Positions 1 through 18,318 of a stretch of DNA of 64,000 nucleotides are shown one piece after another. The stretch is from Sacculina carcini. Taxonomy: Eukaryota; Arthropoda; Thecostraca; Sacculinidae. The notes below the pieces were generated by a model that saw nothing but the letters and a program-made list of their open reading frames with translations, was not told the DNA's origin and did no database searches. The translations under genes were made by a program, and so were the position numbers. Each line of letters starts with the position of its first letter. Within the stretch, counting starts at the first letter, position 1. The stretch spans positions 960,001 to 1,024,000 of the forward strand of contig OU696574.1 in NCBI GenBank assembly GCA_916048095.2, in the 5' to 3' direction.

Positions 1-5806
<5,806 letters not shown>

Positions 5807-5812
5807 TTTATT
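5807..5812 (-). terminator. Candidate poly(A) signal AATAAA
   Basis: The minus strand reads AATAAA 72 bases past the stop codon of the 5884-8373 gene. Placement and sequence fit an mRNA 3'-end signal. Confidence 0.5.
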
Positions 5813-5883
5813 CACGCCTGATTCTCTGAATGATCCATGCTCTTTTTGGTGGAAATATTTGCATTATCATTGTGTATTCATTT

Positions 5884-8373
5884 TCATTTTTGTTGTGCTC
5901 TCGCGTTTGACGTCCATTTTGTGTTGAATCCGGCCGCTGATATTAGATTTTGGAATATTGACTTCCCAGACGTTTCTTTGTTGTTTTTGCGTCTGGAATG
6001 TTCTGGCTCGTCTGGCCATAGCAACCCCACATCCACATGGCTGGGCAGCGATGTCTTTGGCCTTACCTGTTTCGTTAGCGAAATACCCAAAGGATATTCA
6101 GGATGTGTTCGGGTGATATCAAGCTCTTCTCTTGGAGCAAGTAGATGGTTGACTCCAGATTTTTGTCCATCGCTCATGTAATATTTTCGTATTTGCATTT
6201 GCTTGTTCGTCAAATAACGTCTCACTGGCTGAAATCCACTGTCCGCATAAGAAACCACTTGAACGTCTCCTCTCGCTGGCATATCCAATGGTTTGACAAG
6301 CTGTGCATAGTCAGATGGAATCTCGAGGTTGTTCTTGTTCTTGATTGTTTTCCGTTCCAGTTCATTCCGCCAAGAATGAATATCAGGACCGTCACTTCTG
6401 CTGGAATAAGTTCTCCGCGCTTCGACGTCTGAAGAACGAAGAAGTTTATCTAGCTGTGCAAACTCACTGAAGAGGGATTTAGTTGGACTATCCCAGAATT
6501 CATCGACTGTACTTGTATTTTCATATTGTTTTTCCTTAGGAAACGCGATCGATTTGGACTCTTGATGCGTCAGGGTGTCTATGTATGCGAAGTCCGCATA
6601 TTTTTTCACGATACTCTGCAATATTTTCTCCCTATTGTAGATGTCTTCAGTCTCTTCGGTCGTTCTTGGCGTTGTTTGAATAGCAGCGTGCTTAATTGGC
6701 ATTTTAACAGTTTTTCGTTTTCCTCCACTTTCATTCTTGTCAACATCCACCGTAATATTCAGCTGTTTACCGCTTTTTGGGCGCTTTTTGGTGTCGTCTG
6801 ACGTTATGACATTCAAGTTTTCTTCATTTGTCGATGAAGGAGTTTGTTTTCCCGCTGCTGATGGGCGTGGAGTTGGCGTGTATTCCCGGTGATTGGAATC
6901 TGTTGTCTCTGGAATGTCTATGAGTGAGCTCGGTTTCAATGGACCGTAGCTCGCTTTATCCTCTGGTGTTGTCACTGTTTTCTGGGTTTCTTCAACTGTA
7001 CTCTCTGTTGAAGGATACTCCCGGTGTTGTTTCGATTTGTTTGCACGATACATTTTTTCGGAATCATTCACCTTTTTCAACTTGATTGTGTCCGAGTAAT
7101 TCATTCGGATCAGATAGTACGGAGCGCTTCTAGTACTCTCTGTCTTGTTCCACGTATCATCTCGTCTGGTTTTATGGCCTCTCTTGTTATGATTTCGCTC
7201 AACAATTGGATATTTCTCAGTGCCTGTCTGTGTCCCTTGATCCCTTCTTGCGTGTGCATTTCTTGAATGAAGAATGTTGTATTGTTTGTTTTTTTGGGAG
7301 AGTTTCATGTCTTCTCCACTACTACTTTCCAAGTGCTGATACTCATGAGTGTCCAGTCTTACATCTTTCCTAGCTTTCTTGGACGTGGTTGAATGTGCAG
7401 GAGGTGCAGTGGTGTAGGTTGTTTGTACTCGTCGTCCAAGAAGTTTTAGGTAGTAGTTGTTCATTTTGTCTCTTGCCAGCTGTAGTGTATTGCCCGGGTT
7501 CCACAGACGTCTTTCAATCGAAGCGTGTTCAGATGTGGAGATGCCTGCAGATGTTGAACCATGCGGGATCTCATGACTCGTTCTTGCGTCTTGCTCTTCG
7601 ATTTGTGAACTCCATGATTCCTGGGTTGTATGCGATTGCTTCGTCTCGTTTACATCGGGAGTTCGTTCATAAAATTCCCGTGTATGTTGTGTCCATTTCT
7701 CAGGACTCTCTGTTGCCAATACAGGAGTGATTCGAACTGTTCTGCCCGGGTTTTTCATTTTCAAGCGCAAAAAAGTCCGGTTGTTGCCGTTTCCAGTGCG
7801 AACTCTCAACAACCCTTTATTGACAAATACCTTAGCATTATTGCTGTTATTTTTGCTGCCATCACCAGCGCCTAATATGTAGCTGCGAACTCTCACGTTG
7901 TATACCGTGCCGTTAACTTTTCCGGTTTCGTTCGTATTTCCAACACACAGAGTGTGTTTCACCTGTGAAGAGCAACACATCAGTCAACAATGTACTCTGC
8001 GATTGAACAATAATATTTGGATATTTTCAAACAAATTTTTCCATATCCTAATGTTATCAGTCATATATCAGGCATGTATTTATTAATCGAACCTCAATCA
8101 TATTTCAAACAATCCTCTACCATCGGGCACACGGTACGAAATTTCGGAATTTTTAGTTATTCTTTCGAAGATTCTATTTCCACTTCATAGTATTAATATA
8201 CTATATAATTATGAGCTAAATAATTGATTTTGTTGCCGATTCAGAGAAATTTACATCAAGTTTAATTAATCACCGACAGAGTGTTAGTGGCGGAAAGACT
8301 TGAACGCTTTGCTAGTTACCTCGACCGATAGCACGGCAGTGAGAATCAGCAAAGTTCTCGTCGAGAAAATCAT
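5884..8373 (-). CDS. Secreted polar protein of unknown function (710 aa, two exons), possible NTR/NtA-like N-terminal domain
   Basis: Model: exon 1 8373-8320, intron 8319-7963, exon 2 7962-5884. Exon 1 encodes an 18-residue hydrophobic leader beginning MIFSTRTLLILTAVLS and ends GAG|GTAACT. Exon 2 opens after TTCACAG with GTG. Both junctions are phase 0, so the frame is kept. After the leader, residues about 20-100 contain KVNGTVYNVRVRSYILG and NGNNRTFLRLKMKN. The spacing of these beta-like strands faintly recalls the NTR/agrin NtA fold, but I see no diagnostic cysteine set, so this is only a guess. The remaining 600 residues are polar (Lys, Arg, Ser, Thr, Asn, Glu), probably disordered, with many basic pairs such as KKARK and KTRR. 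It is probably secreted. The exon 2 frame is long and certain; the exon 1 join is inferred from splice consensus, phase and the leader. Confidence 0.7.
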
Positions 8374-8461
8374 CTCTGACTGAACTGTGGTGCGTCAAAG
8401 TCTACTCGGAGTCAGTCAGTCATTCAGCATTGGCATATTGTCAATGGGCTGATCACCGATG

Positions 8462-8501
<40 letters not shown>

Positions 8502-9380
8502 TACTGTCACCACTTCCAGTAGTCTTCAGTAGTTCCCCAGCTTCAGCGAGCGATCACTCTAAATGAACACTTCTCGCATCGCTGTTGAGTACGAACTGTT
8601 TAGCGATGCTTTGCCCACCTGGTCGTTGTTGCAGAGATAAATGACAATGACATGCAATGCAACATCAGCGCGTGCTTGCTGGCGCGAGATTACTACACTC
8701 GTTCTGCGGTCACACACGCACATACAAACACGCGAGGAGGCAGGCTTGACGTTGAGGATTGAGCGTTCCATACCATCGACTGGGAGATGGCTGGTGGATG
8801 CAGCGCGTGACATTAGCACCAAGTGTTGCAACTTATTGCAACGCACCTTATTGCAAGTGTAACTGGTGGTAAAAGCGTTTGTTATATCAACCGCGTGTTT
8901 GTGTGTATGTGTGTATGCGAGGCAACTGCTAACCTGGAAATTCACAGTCATGCCTAATGTTTTCTTTTTCGAAAAAAAGGTACCTTGTGTTGTGATCATA
9001 TGATCATATCATGTAAGATTGATGCTGACCACTGAGGGAAAAATTTATGGAATTTGTTTTATATTTTGGCAGTACCCAAGCTGATTAAGTTTGCATCTCT
9101 CTTTACTCCTGTTTTTATTGAGTCTAGTCGTCATAGTTTTGTCTAACTAATCTAACTTCTAATATGTCTGTCCCTAAACGAACTGATTTTGAGAATTTTA
9201 TGTTAAAGCATATTTCGATTAATCACATACAAAAATATCACTAGATCATCATAGTTTGTCATAGCAACCACATATTTGCTTCTCATACGATACAGGCAAG
9301 TAAGTCACAAACACACACACACACATAATCATGGTTGGCTCACACACCTACACGAGCGTAACAGAGTAGACGGGAAAGAG

Positions 9381-9416
<36 letters not shown>

Positions 9417-10023
9417 GAATACTGTAGCGTGTGTCAGGTATATTTCAGGTATTAAAATCACCTGGTTTCACCGTCGCTCACCGACTGACGAATAAACAAC
9501 AACTAGAAATTATACAGCAACAGGCATTTGTGTGTCTGTATGTATGTGTGTGTGTGTGTGTGTGTGTGTCTGTATGTGTGTGAAATGTACACGGTAATTA
9601 TTTAGAGAAGTCAATAGTTAACAATATGGATGTATTTGTTTGTGATATTCGCGTGTGTGTGTGTGTGCTGTTGTTAATGTTAGATGTGTGCAATACAGCA
9701 GTGGTTTTCAAACTTTTGCACCTGTTTCACATGAGCAGTCAGTTTTTGATATCCCCACGGATTCTTGATAGCAATATATATTGTTATCATATATATCATG
9801 TATATCCCCTAAGGATGTGAGGACCCCCGATAAAAATAATTAAAAATGTAGGCAACATAGTAAATTTACGACATAGTCAAGTATACCTGAGCACAGAGAG
9901 AGAGAGAGGGGGGCAGGTGACAAGGAAAGAGTATGGCACCAATGGGTGCGAAATGCCGCGGCTCACTGCCAGAGAAAGCCGTAACGCTTGTTGGCCACCG
10001 GCACGGTGTGTATGTATGCCTGT

Positions 10024-10086
<63 letters not shown>

Positions 10087-10396
10087 CTGGTGGACATCAG
10101 ATTGACCCATCAACAGGTGTAGTTCCAGACCACAGTAGCTCTTCAACTGTAGGCGCATCAACAACTTGTGTGAGTGTGGGTGACAGTTTATGTCTGTGTG
10201 AGTGTGCGTCAGTGTTTGTTCTAGTGTTTGGATTGAGTGTTGTGTTCTACTAGTGTTGTATATGAACACCCTGCAGCTGGTTGGCAATGAGAGCTTCAGT
10301 GCGTCCGCATTGCTTCCTGTTGTACACCTGTATCGTCAGCACCTTGATCTCATCTAGCCATGCAGGAATTTTCAACCTGGGGGTAGGACAAATATC

Positions 10397-10474
<78 letters not shown>

Positions 10475-10850
10475 TTATATTTATATATTTATATTTATAT
10501 ATTTATATATATATATATATACTACAGGAATTTTTTGATACACGTGTGTTATTTGAATTATGTGTGTGTGTGTGTGTGTTTTTGTGTGTATGTAGGTAAT
10601 TATACATCGTTTGTTTCCTTCACATATTCATTTAATTTCTTCATATTGTCGCCTATTCGCACCAAATGTTATAACCTGTTTCCACTTGTAAATAAGAAAT
10701 ATATTGATCTTTCTGTGTCGAATTCATGTATTCATTACATAATATATGTAGAATTCAGCGAGTTTTTACCATTTTTGGGAGCAGCCACTATTTTGAGTAA
10801 ATTATTTCTGTTTGCAGTTCCGTTTTATTAATAATTTCCGTTTCTTTCAG
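8374..10850. other. Intergenic region between divergent genes; microsatellites and a hAT-like MITE end
   Basis: The stretch contains (CA)n at 8462-8499, (TG)n near 9386-9412 and 9546-9568, (TG)n at 10030-10085 and (TA)n at about 10396-10466. Near 9699 the sequence CAGTGGTTTTCAAACTTTT resembles the terminus of a hAT-type MITE. I found no matching right end, so it may be truncated. The promoter of the minus-strand gene that starts at 8373 should lie in the first few hundred bases; I see no clear TATA box. No coding exon is convincing. Confidence 0.55.
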
Positions 10851-10918
10851 GGAGGTCTAAATGATATCATTCGTGGAACTAGGACTACGAGACAACGGAC
10901 ATTTCTGAAGCCCCACAG
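10851..10918 (+). other. Probable 5' UTR exon of the downstream secreted-protein gene
   Basis: A 68-base segment lies between a strong acceptor (TTTCTTTCAG|GGAGG) and a strong donor (CACAG|GTAAAT). Splicing to the acceptor at 11107 (AAAACAG|ATGCGC) joins it directly to the start codon of the 1,309-aa ORF. The only open frame of this exon hits TAA three codons after the join, so it is most simply non-coding leader. Confidence 0.5.
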
Positions 10919-11107
10919 GTAAATCACGTTTTTGTTGCTGTTTTATCGTAGTGTTTCGTTGTTGGATGATTTAAAACACTGCTTAAAAATGTGACTGCAT
11001 ATTGCTTTGGTTTTTCTAATTATTTTTAACGTGATATGTATTTTTTATCTATTATCATTATTTAACATATATTTCAAATTAATATTTTAACTGGAAATTC
11101 AAAACAG

Positions 11108-14100
11108 ATGCGCTTAATAAATACAGGTAGTTTGTTGTATATTTTGGCATGCCTACTCGGTCAGTTTACTCAACGCCCTTGTCTTGTTTTCACCAGACCT
11201 AGAATTGCCAAAGAAGACTTGAAAGGGTCGTCGCCAAATGTCTTTCATGAACTGGTGTTGCCACTCGACCACAACGGAGACATCTTACCGCTCGACTCAG
11301 ACTTCTACCGCAATATCTTCACCAGTCACGGAAACGTAGTCATTGAACCGAGCCAGTTAGAGCTCGAGCCAGTCAGAGATCAGACTGCTGCTGGCGAAGA
11401 AACAGCTATCAACAAACAGGACTTACTAGACATTGGTGAATCATTGTCAATTCCACACGGGGCTGCCGCTTCTGACAATGAACTATTTCCTTCCTCAATC
11501 AGCGAGCTTTCCAGTCGTCAGCTGACCGACAATTCGATCATTACTCCTGCGCCGCTTCGTGGTGGACCGCCGTCCGGACAATTCCGGTCACGTGATCACC
11601 ATTTTCATGATATGCTCTTCTCAAGCGATGATGTTGCCGACGTTCCGATATCTCTGCAGTTATTCGCCGATCAACAGCAGAAATATGATTTACCGGCGGA
11701 ATATTCAGCATTTCATCGTTATTCACACAATTTCCGTCAGCATCAGCCTTCATATATTTCTCCCAAAATCAGACGTGAACACCAATTTCCATTGACGACC
11801 AAACACCACAAAGCGGTCAATTCAAATCAGTGGACTGCAGTGTTAACCGTTACTACAACTCAAAACTCAGATTCCACCAGAAAACGACAGAACACTAGGA
11901 CTTCTGCGATTGGCGAGTTTACATCTCATTTGCGGCCGACTGCGTCCAGTGTATACTCCAGTACGACCGCGATATACGGTGCAAACGATCGCTCATCGTT
12001 CAACCACAGAAAACAGGCGAACACCCATCGACCAAAAAATAGATTGCGTCCTGAACAGACGGATTTCAAATCGCAGCCATTAAGCAGGTCCCAGAATGAT
12101 GAAAAGCAAGGTGCGAAGGATGCGCTGCCTCGAGTGACCACTTATCGTCCAAGGATCGGTCTCGCTCAACGCCTGAAGGTGCGTTTTGGAAATTCTCACG
12201 TGACAAAGAATACTCCACAATTGGTGTCATCGCCAGTGACAAGGTTTCGTCAGATTAGTTCGTTGACAGAGAATAATAAACATAATACAGATGATGAAGC
12301 AACAAATTATGAAAACGTACCTAACACTGTTCATCCTGATAGTAAGTCGCACAAGTTTCGCACAATTGCAGCGAAAAATGACAATTATATCGAGAATAGG
12401 CGTGATGAGCTATTCCATAAGAAGTTTGTTCCTCGTTTGCATAGTGACCTAAGACAGGATGATAAGAAAAACGAAGTATTTCCCGGAAAATCATCATCCT
12501 CGGGTAAAATTCTGCCAACTCCTTACAATACGGTGGATGAAAACGCGTCAGGAGGATTTTTCTCAATATTAGACGAAGTAGCGAATGGAAGACGGGTTTT
12601 CGGTAGGCCGCATATATTGTATCCTGGCGTGAGAGCAAAAGAGAACATCCGTTCATCCTCCCATTCATCAAAGACAATGCGGCCTATGGGTAACACAAAC
12701 TCTGTGAGAAATTTAAGACATCAAGCTGAAGGCAATGATATGAGGAAAACCGACGTCGAAGACAAGGTTAAGAAGCAGCCGCAAAAAACAGTTGACAATT
12801 CACGATTGAACAGCATAAAAGGCAAATTCAACACAACAACTAGCAAGGGCTCCTTGTCGTCACTGGTGGAACAAATGAAACGAAAACTACTCAGTAAGGA
12901 AGAGGAGAACCAACCGGTGACTGTTGATCAGTACTTCAAGAAGATCCAGTCACAAATGGTGAATAATCTCAAGGAATCCCCAGCACGGGAAGCAACACAC
13001 AGTCGGAACACAGTTCACGAGGGCAGTGAAAATCTAGCGAGAAATAATCACCTGTACAAAATATATGATACAGGATCAATCAATGTTTTCGCTAGTGAAC
13101 GACCTTCACCAGATAATTATGTCAGTCGCAAGCAATCTGAAAATAACGGAGTACGTGCCGAGCATGTTATAAACAGGAACATAATAAAACAACAGCATGC
13201 TGTTCAGAGCTTCACTTCGGCTGGCTCTTCACTGCAGGTCAATACAGATAATCCTGACAATAATTTGCCGTCAGATTACTCGCGTAATTCCGATTATCAT
13301 AATTACGAAAAACCAGACCGCTTACAGTACAATTCATTAACAGTGGAAAGGAACACTGGTGCTAATGGCGGAAGTAATCTCGCTTCAAACATATTTGAGA
13401 ACGATGTCGTTGATATTGCGAGCTCTACAGAAAAATCATTCTCCTCTCAACTAGAATTATTCCGCGAGAAAGAAAAAACAGAAGAGGCTAAACGCATATA
13501 TCCTTTCTCAGAATACAAACCATTTTCTGAAATTCAGCGTGCAAAGAACGCCGACATGATTACTGAAAATAATGGGTTTGCAGAACAAGACAACAACAAC
13601 AACATCTTCTTACACTCGCCTGAAGAAAGAGCAAATATACAGCCATTATTCGCCAGTCATAATGCATATTTGGGCCGACGAAGGAAACATCACAATGTTA
13701 GGTACGGCAAACAACCGCAACAGAACGCTCCCCCAAAAGCAGCCGGTTTCAATTGGCCGTCATTCATGGATTCTGCCAGCTTGTTTGGTCGCAATGTCGT
13801 AACCAAGCCACATTCCCGATTGAAACGATCAGCACAGCACAATAAATTGAATGAATTTAGTACTGGCTATACGGGGAATATTGGAAAAGGTTCTATTTAT
13901 CGATATCGATCTTCACATCAAAGAGGTTCCTCGTCCCGACAAGCACGACTGTTTGATGGTCCTCTCAGTGTGCCAATCCAGTGGAACTTGCTACCCACTC
14001 TTGGCCAACAGACCACTCACAAGGCTCCATCAGCACGCACCTACGTTCCCATTCTTGGTCAGCACAAGGATCTCACAGCCACCGTGCCCTACATGATCCA

Positions 14101-15037
14101 GGACATGGAGCATGCCGCCCCAATCGACGCCACTCTATCTGAAGTATTGTTGGACGAGTTCAGAGAGCTCGACGACGAGACGCACAGTGGAACACCTGTA
14201 CTGGATCGTCCCCTGGCCCAGGCAAGAACTGATTTGCATAATGATCTCAACGAGCAATACACACACATCTCGTCTACAAAGCAAGATCAGCATCCACGTA
14301 TTTTTCTCAACGACAGATCGACAGAAAACATCACTAATACAGTTGACCACGACAGACAGGTACATGTAAATGTTGGCGATAAAACGAGCAAGACTATTGC
14401 GATTCCATATGGTCAGAGGTTACGGTTGAAATTGAGGAAGATGGAAAATCAAGATACAAATAGACCTCATTCAATGCCCTCTACAGAACAAGTTAGGCGA
14501 TTGTTTGAAAGCAAGCGCCATTCCAGACCAACTAGACCTGCCAACTCCACAAACATTCCCGTTGAGGTCAGCATATTCCATGTGGATAATAGAGTACAAA
14601 AACCTGAGACGAAACCATCACCTTTGTCCACTCCTCGACCGACCAGGGCTGTCAATTATGCCAAGACAGAACCCAGTGATAACACTAGCCGGGTGTTTAT
14701 TAGCGAACGTGCCGCTAATATACCAACCACTCGGAGACAATCGGTGTACATAAAACAAACGTTCGACGACCATCCACGCACCAGCAGACGACCGAATTTC
14801 CTCAACAGATTCAGCAATCTATTCTTCACGAACCGCAACACTCAAAGCGATCGAGCTGCATTGCAGCAAAACTCAGTGGGACCTCTTCATCGGCAATCCC
14901 AACATCCCAAGCGCTCCTCGTTCACATCCAACATTCTGGTCGGTCGAATGAACGCACGTGAAATTGGAGATCGAGTCATCACTCAAATTGATCCGCCCCA
15001 ACTACGAAGAAAGTCGTTCACACAGAGAACACACTAG
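11108..15037 (+). CDS. Large secreted polar protein of unknown function (1,309 aa)
   Basis: A single uninterrupted frame starts at an ATG placed exactly after a splice acceptor (11107). The N-terminus is a signal peptide (hydrophobic core SLLYILACLLG, residues about 8-18). The rest is rich in Ser, Asn, Arg, His, Gln and Thr, has almost no cysteine, and shows no domain I recognise, so it is probably disordered in solution. A proprotein-convertase-like site RLKRS occurs near residue 907 and a basic cluster RRRKHH near residue 857, so processing is possible. A more ordered stretch (VPIQWNLLPTLGQ to VLLDEFRELDDE) lies near residues 955-1020. It is divergent to the polar secreted gene at 5.9-8.4 kb, and the two share general composition but no clear alignment. 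A matrix, cuticle or mucus protein is possible, but function is unknown. Confidence 0.8.
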   Translation: MRLINTGSLLYILACLLGQFTQRPCLVFTRPRIAKEDLKGSSPNVFHELVLPLDHNGDILPLDSDFYRNIFTSHGNVVIEPSQLELEPVRDQTAAGEETAINKQDLLDIGESLSIPHGAAASDNELFPSSISELSSRQLTDNSIITPAPLRGGPPSGQFRSRDHHFHDMLFSSDDVADVPISLQLFADQQQKYDLPAEYSAFHRYSHNFRQHQPSYISPKIRREHQFPLTTKHHKAVNSNQWTAVLTVTTTQNSDSTRKRQNTRTSAIGEFTSHLRPTASSVYSSTTAIYGANDRSSFNHRKQANTHRPKNRLRPEQTDFKSQPLSRSQNDEKQGAKDALPRVTTYRPRIGLAQRLKVRFGNSHVTKNTPQLVSSPVTRFRQISSLTENNKHNTDDEATNYENVPNTVHPDSKSHKFRTIAAKNDNYIENRRDELFHKKFVPRLHSDLRQDDKKNEVFPGKSSSSGKILPTPYNTVDENASGGFFSILDEVANGRRVFGRPHILYPGVRAKENIRSSSHSSKTMRPMGNTNSVRNLRHQAEGNDMRKTDVEDKVKKQPQKTVDNSRLNSIKGKFNTTTSKGSLSSLVEQMKRKLLSKEEENQPVTVDQYFKKIQSQMVNNLKESPAREATHSRNTVHEGSENLARNNHLYKIYDTGSINVFASERPSPDNYVSRKQSENNGVRAEHVINRNIIKQQHAVQSFTSAGSSLQVNTDNPDNNLPSDYSRNSDYHNYEKPDRLQYNSLTVERNTGANGGSNLASNIFENDVVDIASSTEKSFSSQLELFREKEKTEEAKRIYPFSEYKPFSEIQRAKNADMITENNGFAEQDNNNNIFLHSPEERANIQPLFASHNAYLGRRRKHHNVRYGKQPQQNAPPKAAGFNWPSFMDSASLFGRNVVTKPHSRLKRSAQHNKLNEFSTGYTGNIGKGSIYRYRSSHQRGSSSRQARLFDGPLSVPIQWNLLPTLGQQTTHKAPSARTYVPILGQHKDLTATVPYMIQDMEHAAPIDATLSEVLLDEFRELDDETHSGTPVLDRPLAQARTDLHNDLNEQYTHISSTKQDQHPRIFLNDRSTENITNTVDHDRQVHVNVGDKTSKTIAIPYGQRLRLKLRKMENQDTNRPHSMPSTEQVRRLFESKRHSRPTRPANSTNIPVEVSIFHVDNRVQKPETKPSPLSTPRPTRAVNYAKTEPSDNTSRVFISERAANIPTTRRQSVYIKQTFDDHPRTSRRPNFLNRFSNLFFTNRNTQSDRAALQQNSVGPLHRQSQHPKRSSFTSNILVGRMNAREIGDRVITQIDPPQLRRKSFTQRTH

Positions 15038-15972
<935 letters not shown>

Positions 15973-17253
15973 CTAGTCACATTGGCACCAGACATTGCTG
16001 ACGCACAAGCAATACAGCATCTTGAACAGAAATAAAATCAGCACAGAGAGCGCATACACCGCCAACACTAACACCAGCCCTACCACCACCGCCCTCAGAG
16101 CGCGCTGCCACCCGCGAGAATGACCCAGTGGCTCGCGATCTAGACCAGAGAAAAGGTGTCGCATGCAAAAATATCCTTCCAGTGGTTGCAGACAATACCA
16201 GCAGAACCTGTGATGACACCGACTACATCTCATCACTGCACATCCCTGGTGTCGCTCTATCAGCACGCTGCATACCGGACACGCTTTGATCTTGGCACGT
16301 GCCGTGTGAGTGTCGCACGTGATGGCTGACTCATGTGGGCGGCACTCGTGCGGCTGTGTGGGGTCACGTGGCGCACGACACTGGACACACCACCACTGCT
16401 GACAGCAGGGACACACGAAGGTGGCGGCGTCATCGGACGACACCGCACACGCCGTGAAACAGTCGGCACGGGGACACCACACACGTCGCGGATCATCGTC
16501 CACCTCTCGGATGTAGGAAATACGGCGATATAGTTGCTGCAGTTGAGTGTCGTGTGATATTGCCACTTGAACCTCGTGCGAGGTGAGATGACCTGATTGT
16601 TCACAGTTAACACTGGGACACGCCACCAATGAGTCGCCGTCACGCAAACAAGACGTCACATATGTCTCCACGCAGTGCTTGCAGAAGCGGCAGTGACATT
16701 GAGATAAGACCATCAGGTCGCTGTCTGACACTTGATCCAGACATATTGCACACTTAAAACTGGCCGCATTGGCGTGTGTATCGGGCTCGACTGGGGACGG
16801 ACGAGTGAACAGGCTGGGACCGAGGGAGTGATGGGGCACAACACTGGTAACAGCTGCCTGATCACGTGTCGAGTCAATCTGGCTCGACGGAGTAGTTCTG
16901 GGGTTTAGAGGCTGCAGCACACGTGATGAGGGAGACGAGAACATATTAGGCGATAATGACAAGCAGTTGTGATGTGATTGTCTGCCGCTGCAAGTGATCA
17001 TGACATCACCAGCGGAGGTGCTGTGGACTGGCGCCGGGCACAAGACGGGTGTGTGCAGGTCGGACCACACCGACCCTACCGATCCACACCGCTTGACAGT
17101 GGCGACACAGGCAACAGGTGTGCCTGTCGCGTGAGTGTCGGATAACTGATGAACTGCGTCTGTCGATCTGGAGCCAATGAGACTACGGGAAGTCGGCACA
17201 GGCGAGCTGTGTGTGGCTGGTAAGACAGCTCTGTCATCGAACACGTCGTCCAT
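15973..17253 (-). CDS. RBR-type E3 ubiquitin ligase, RNF144-like, with C-terminal membrane anchor (426 aa)
   Basis: RBR ligases take ubiquitin from an E2 onto a RING2 cysteine and pass it to substrate. RING1 begins at about residue 166 (CAICLDQV, then CHCRFCKHC). The IBR region contains WCPRADC, CPCCQQWWCVQC and CRPH. RING2 begins near residue 325 (KACPVCSVLIER) and reads HQGCAVMRCSRC, placing the catalytic cysteine at residue 338, with HRFCWYC after it. The motif LGHSRGW, then a hydrophobic segment (RAVVVGLVLVLAVYALSVLI) and a Cys-containing tail match the RNF144 arrangement with a tail anchor. The N-terminal 160 residues are Ser/Thr/Pro-rich and longer than in typical RNF144 proteins. The start is the first ATG in frame: the frame is open a little further upstream but lacks an ATG before a TGA. 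No intron is needed in the coding region. Confidence 0.88.
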   Translation of the reverse strand: MDDVFDDRAVLPATHSSPVPTSRSLIGSRSTDAVHQLSDTHATGTPVACVATVKRCGSVGSVWSDLHTPVLCPAPVHSTSAGDVMITCSGRQSHHNCLSLSPNMFSSPSSRVLQPLNPRTTPSSQIDSTRDQAAVTSVVPHHSLGPSLFTRPSPVEPDTHANAASFKCAICLDQVSDSDLMVLSQCHCRFCKHCVETYVTSCLRDGDSLVACPSVNCEQSGHLTSHEVQVAISHDTQLQQLYRRISYIREVDDDPRRVWCPRADCFTACAVSSDDAATFVCPCCQQWWCVQCRAPRDPTQPHECRPHESAITCDTHTARAKIKACPVCSVLIERHQGCAVMRCSRCHHRFCWYCLQPLEGYFCMRHLFSGLDREPLGHSRGWQRALRAVVVGLVLVLAVYALSVLILFLFKMLYCLCVSNVWCQCD

Positions 17254-18203
17254 CGCTGGAAACGTGCCGTCCACGTGCGTATTTGAGAACTCATTAAATT
17301 CATTTCACAGCGCAACACTGTAACTGTGTTACACAAATAATAAATATTAACTAATTTTTAACAATTTTGTTAAAAATGTCAATATTTCTCAGCCGACAAT
17401 CATTGTTTTGCAGATTCATTCATCTAGCATGTTTTCGTTTGGTTAATTGTGTTAAAAATGAATTTTTACAAATATTACGTTCCCAATTATCTTCTCGAAC
17501 AATTAATTGGAAATAATACAGAATCATGAATATATTTTGTGGTCTATGTTTAATTTTAATTATAAAATATTTACTTAAAAGATTGTGTAAGTTTGCTTAA
17601 TCAGAAAATGTCGTAATATACCAATTTTAAACAGTATAACTATTCTTCATATTGTTTTTTCAATGTCTATGGAGATATAAAAAACAGCCCATGCATGAAT
17701 AGAGGAGACGTTTGGGATTGTTTCGATAATTGGCTGAAGAGAGAACATGAAACACGGGCTGGATGACTGATTCACTTTCACACGAGAATTTACGCTCTGT
17801 TTGTGTGGCGCCGCGTCGACTTTCCCGGAAGAAAAAAATGAACTGTCACTACTCCTTGTATATCTATTATTTCCTCTTATTGGTAAATCAAAAATAAGAT
17901 TCACCTGCATAATTCTGTTGAGCATATGTACAAGCATTTAAGTCATAGCATGCTCATGGGGAACTTGCAAATATGTATTGCTAGCAATCTACCAAATTTG
18001 TGTAGACAGCAGAAATGAATTAACGGATCAAGAATTAATGAAATTAATATTTTAATTTAGAATAAAAATTCCCGTTTCGAGAGAATTTACACATGTTTTC
18101 ATTTATTCTACTATTAATATTTATTATAAATTAGGAAATAATTATAGCTAAAATTGTCTTGAATATTTACTGAGTCCATTCTGATTAGGAAAAAGTGTGT
18201 GTA
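17254..18203. other. AT-rich intergenic DNA with one possible coding exon
   Basis: The interval is mostly AT-rich. On the minus strand about 17886-17647 is open, preceded by an acceptor-like TTATGCAG and containing GKVDAAPHKQSVNSRVKVNQ, whose codon use looks coding. It could be an upstream exon of the RBR gene, an alternative 3' exon of the PLA2 gene, or chance. Confidence 0.3.
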
Positions 18204-18209
18204 TTTATT
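18204..18209 (-). terminator. Candidate poly(A) signal AATAAA of the PLA2 gene
   Basis: The minus strand reads AATAAA about 110 bases beyond the PLA2 stop codon. Further AATAAA hexamers lie near 18106 and 18120. Confidence 0.45.
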
Positions 18210-18318
18210 TTTCACAAAACAAATACAAACAAATGTATTTAAAGCATTTCACAAACAAAGACAATTTGTACGAGAGACAAAAACATTACAAACAGCAAAT
18301 AAATAAGAACATCAGATT

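Noticed and set aside
8559-8999. 146-codon minus-strand ORF upstream of the 8373 leader
   Set aside because: Includes CA-repeat translation and has no domain or splice support.
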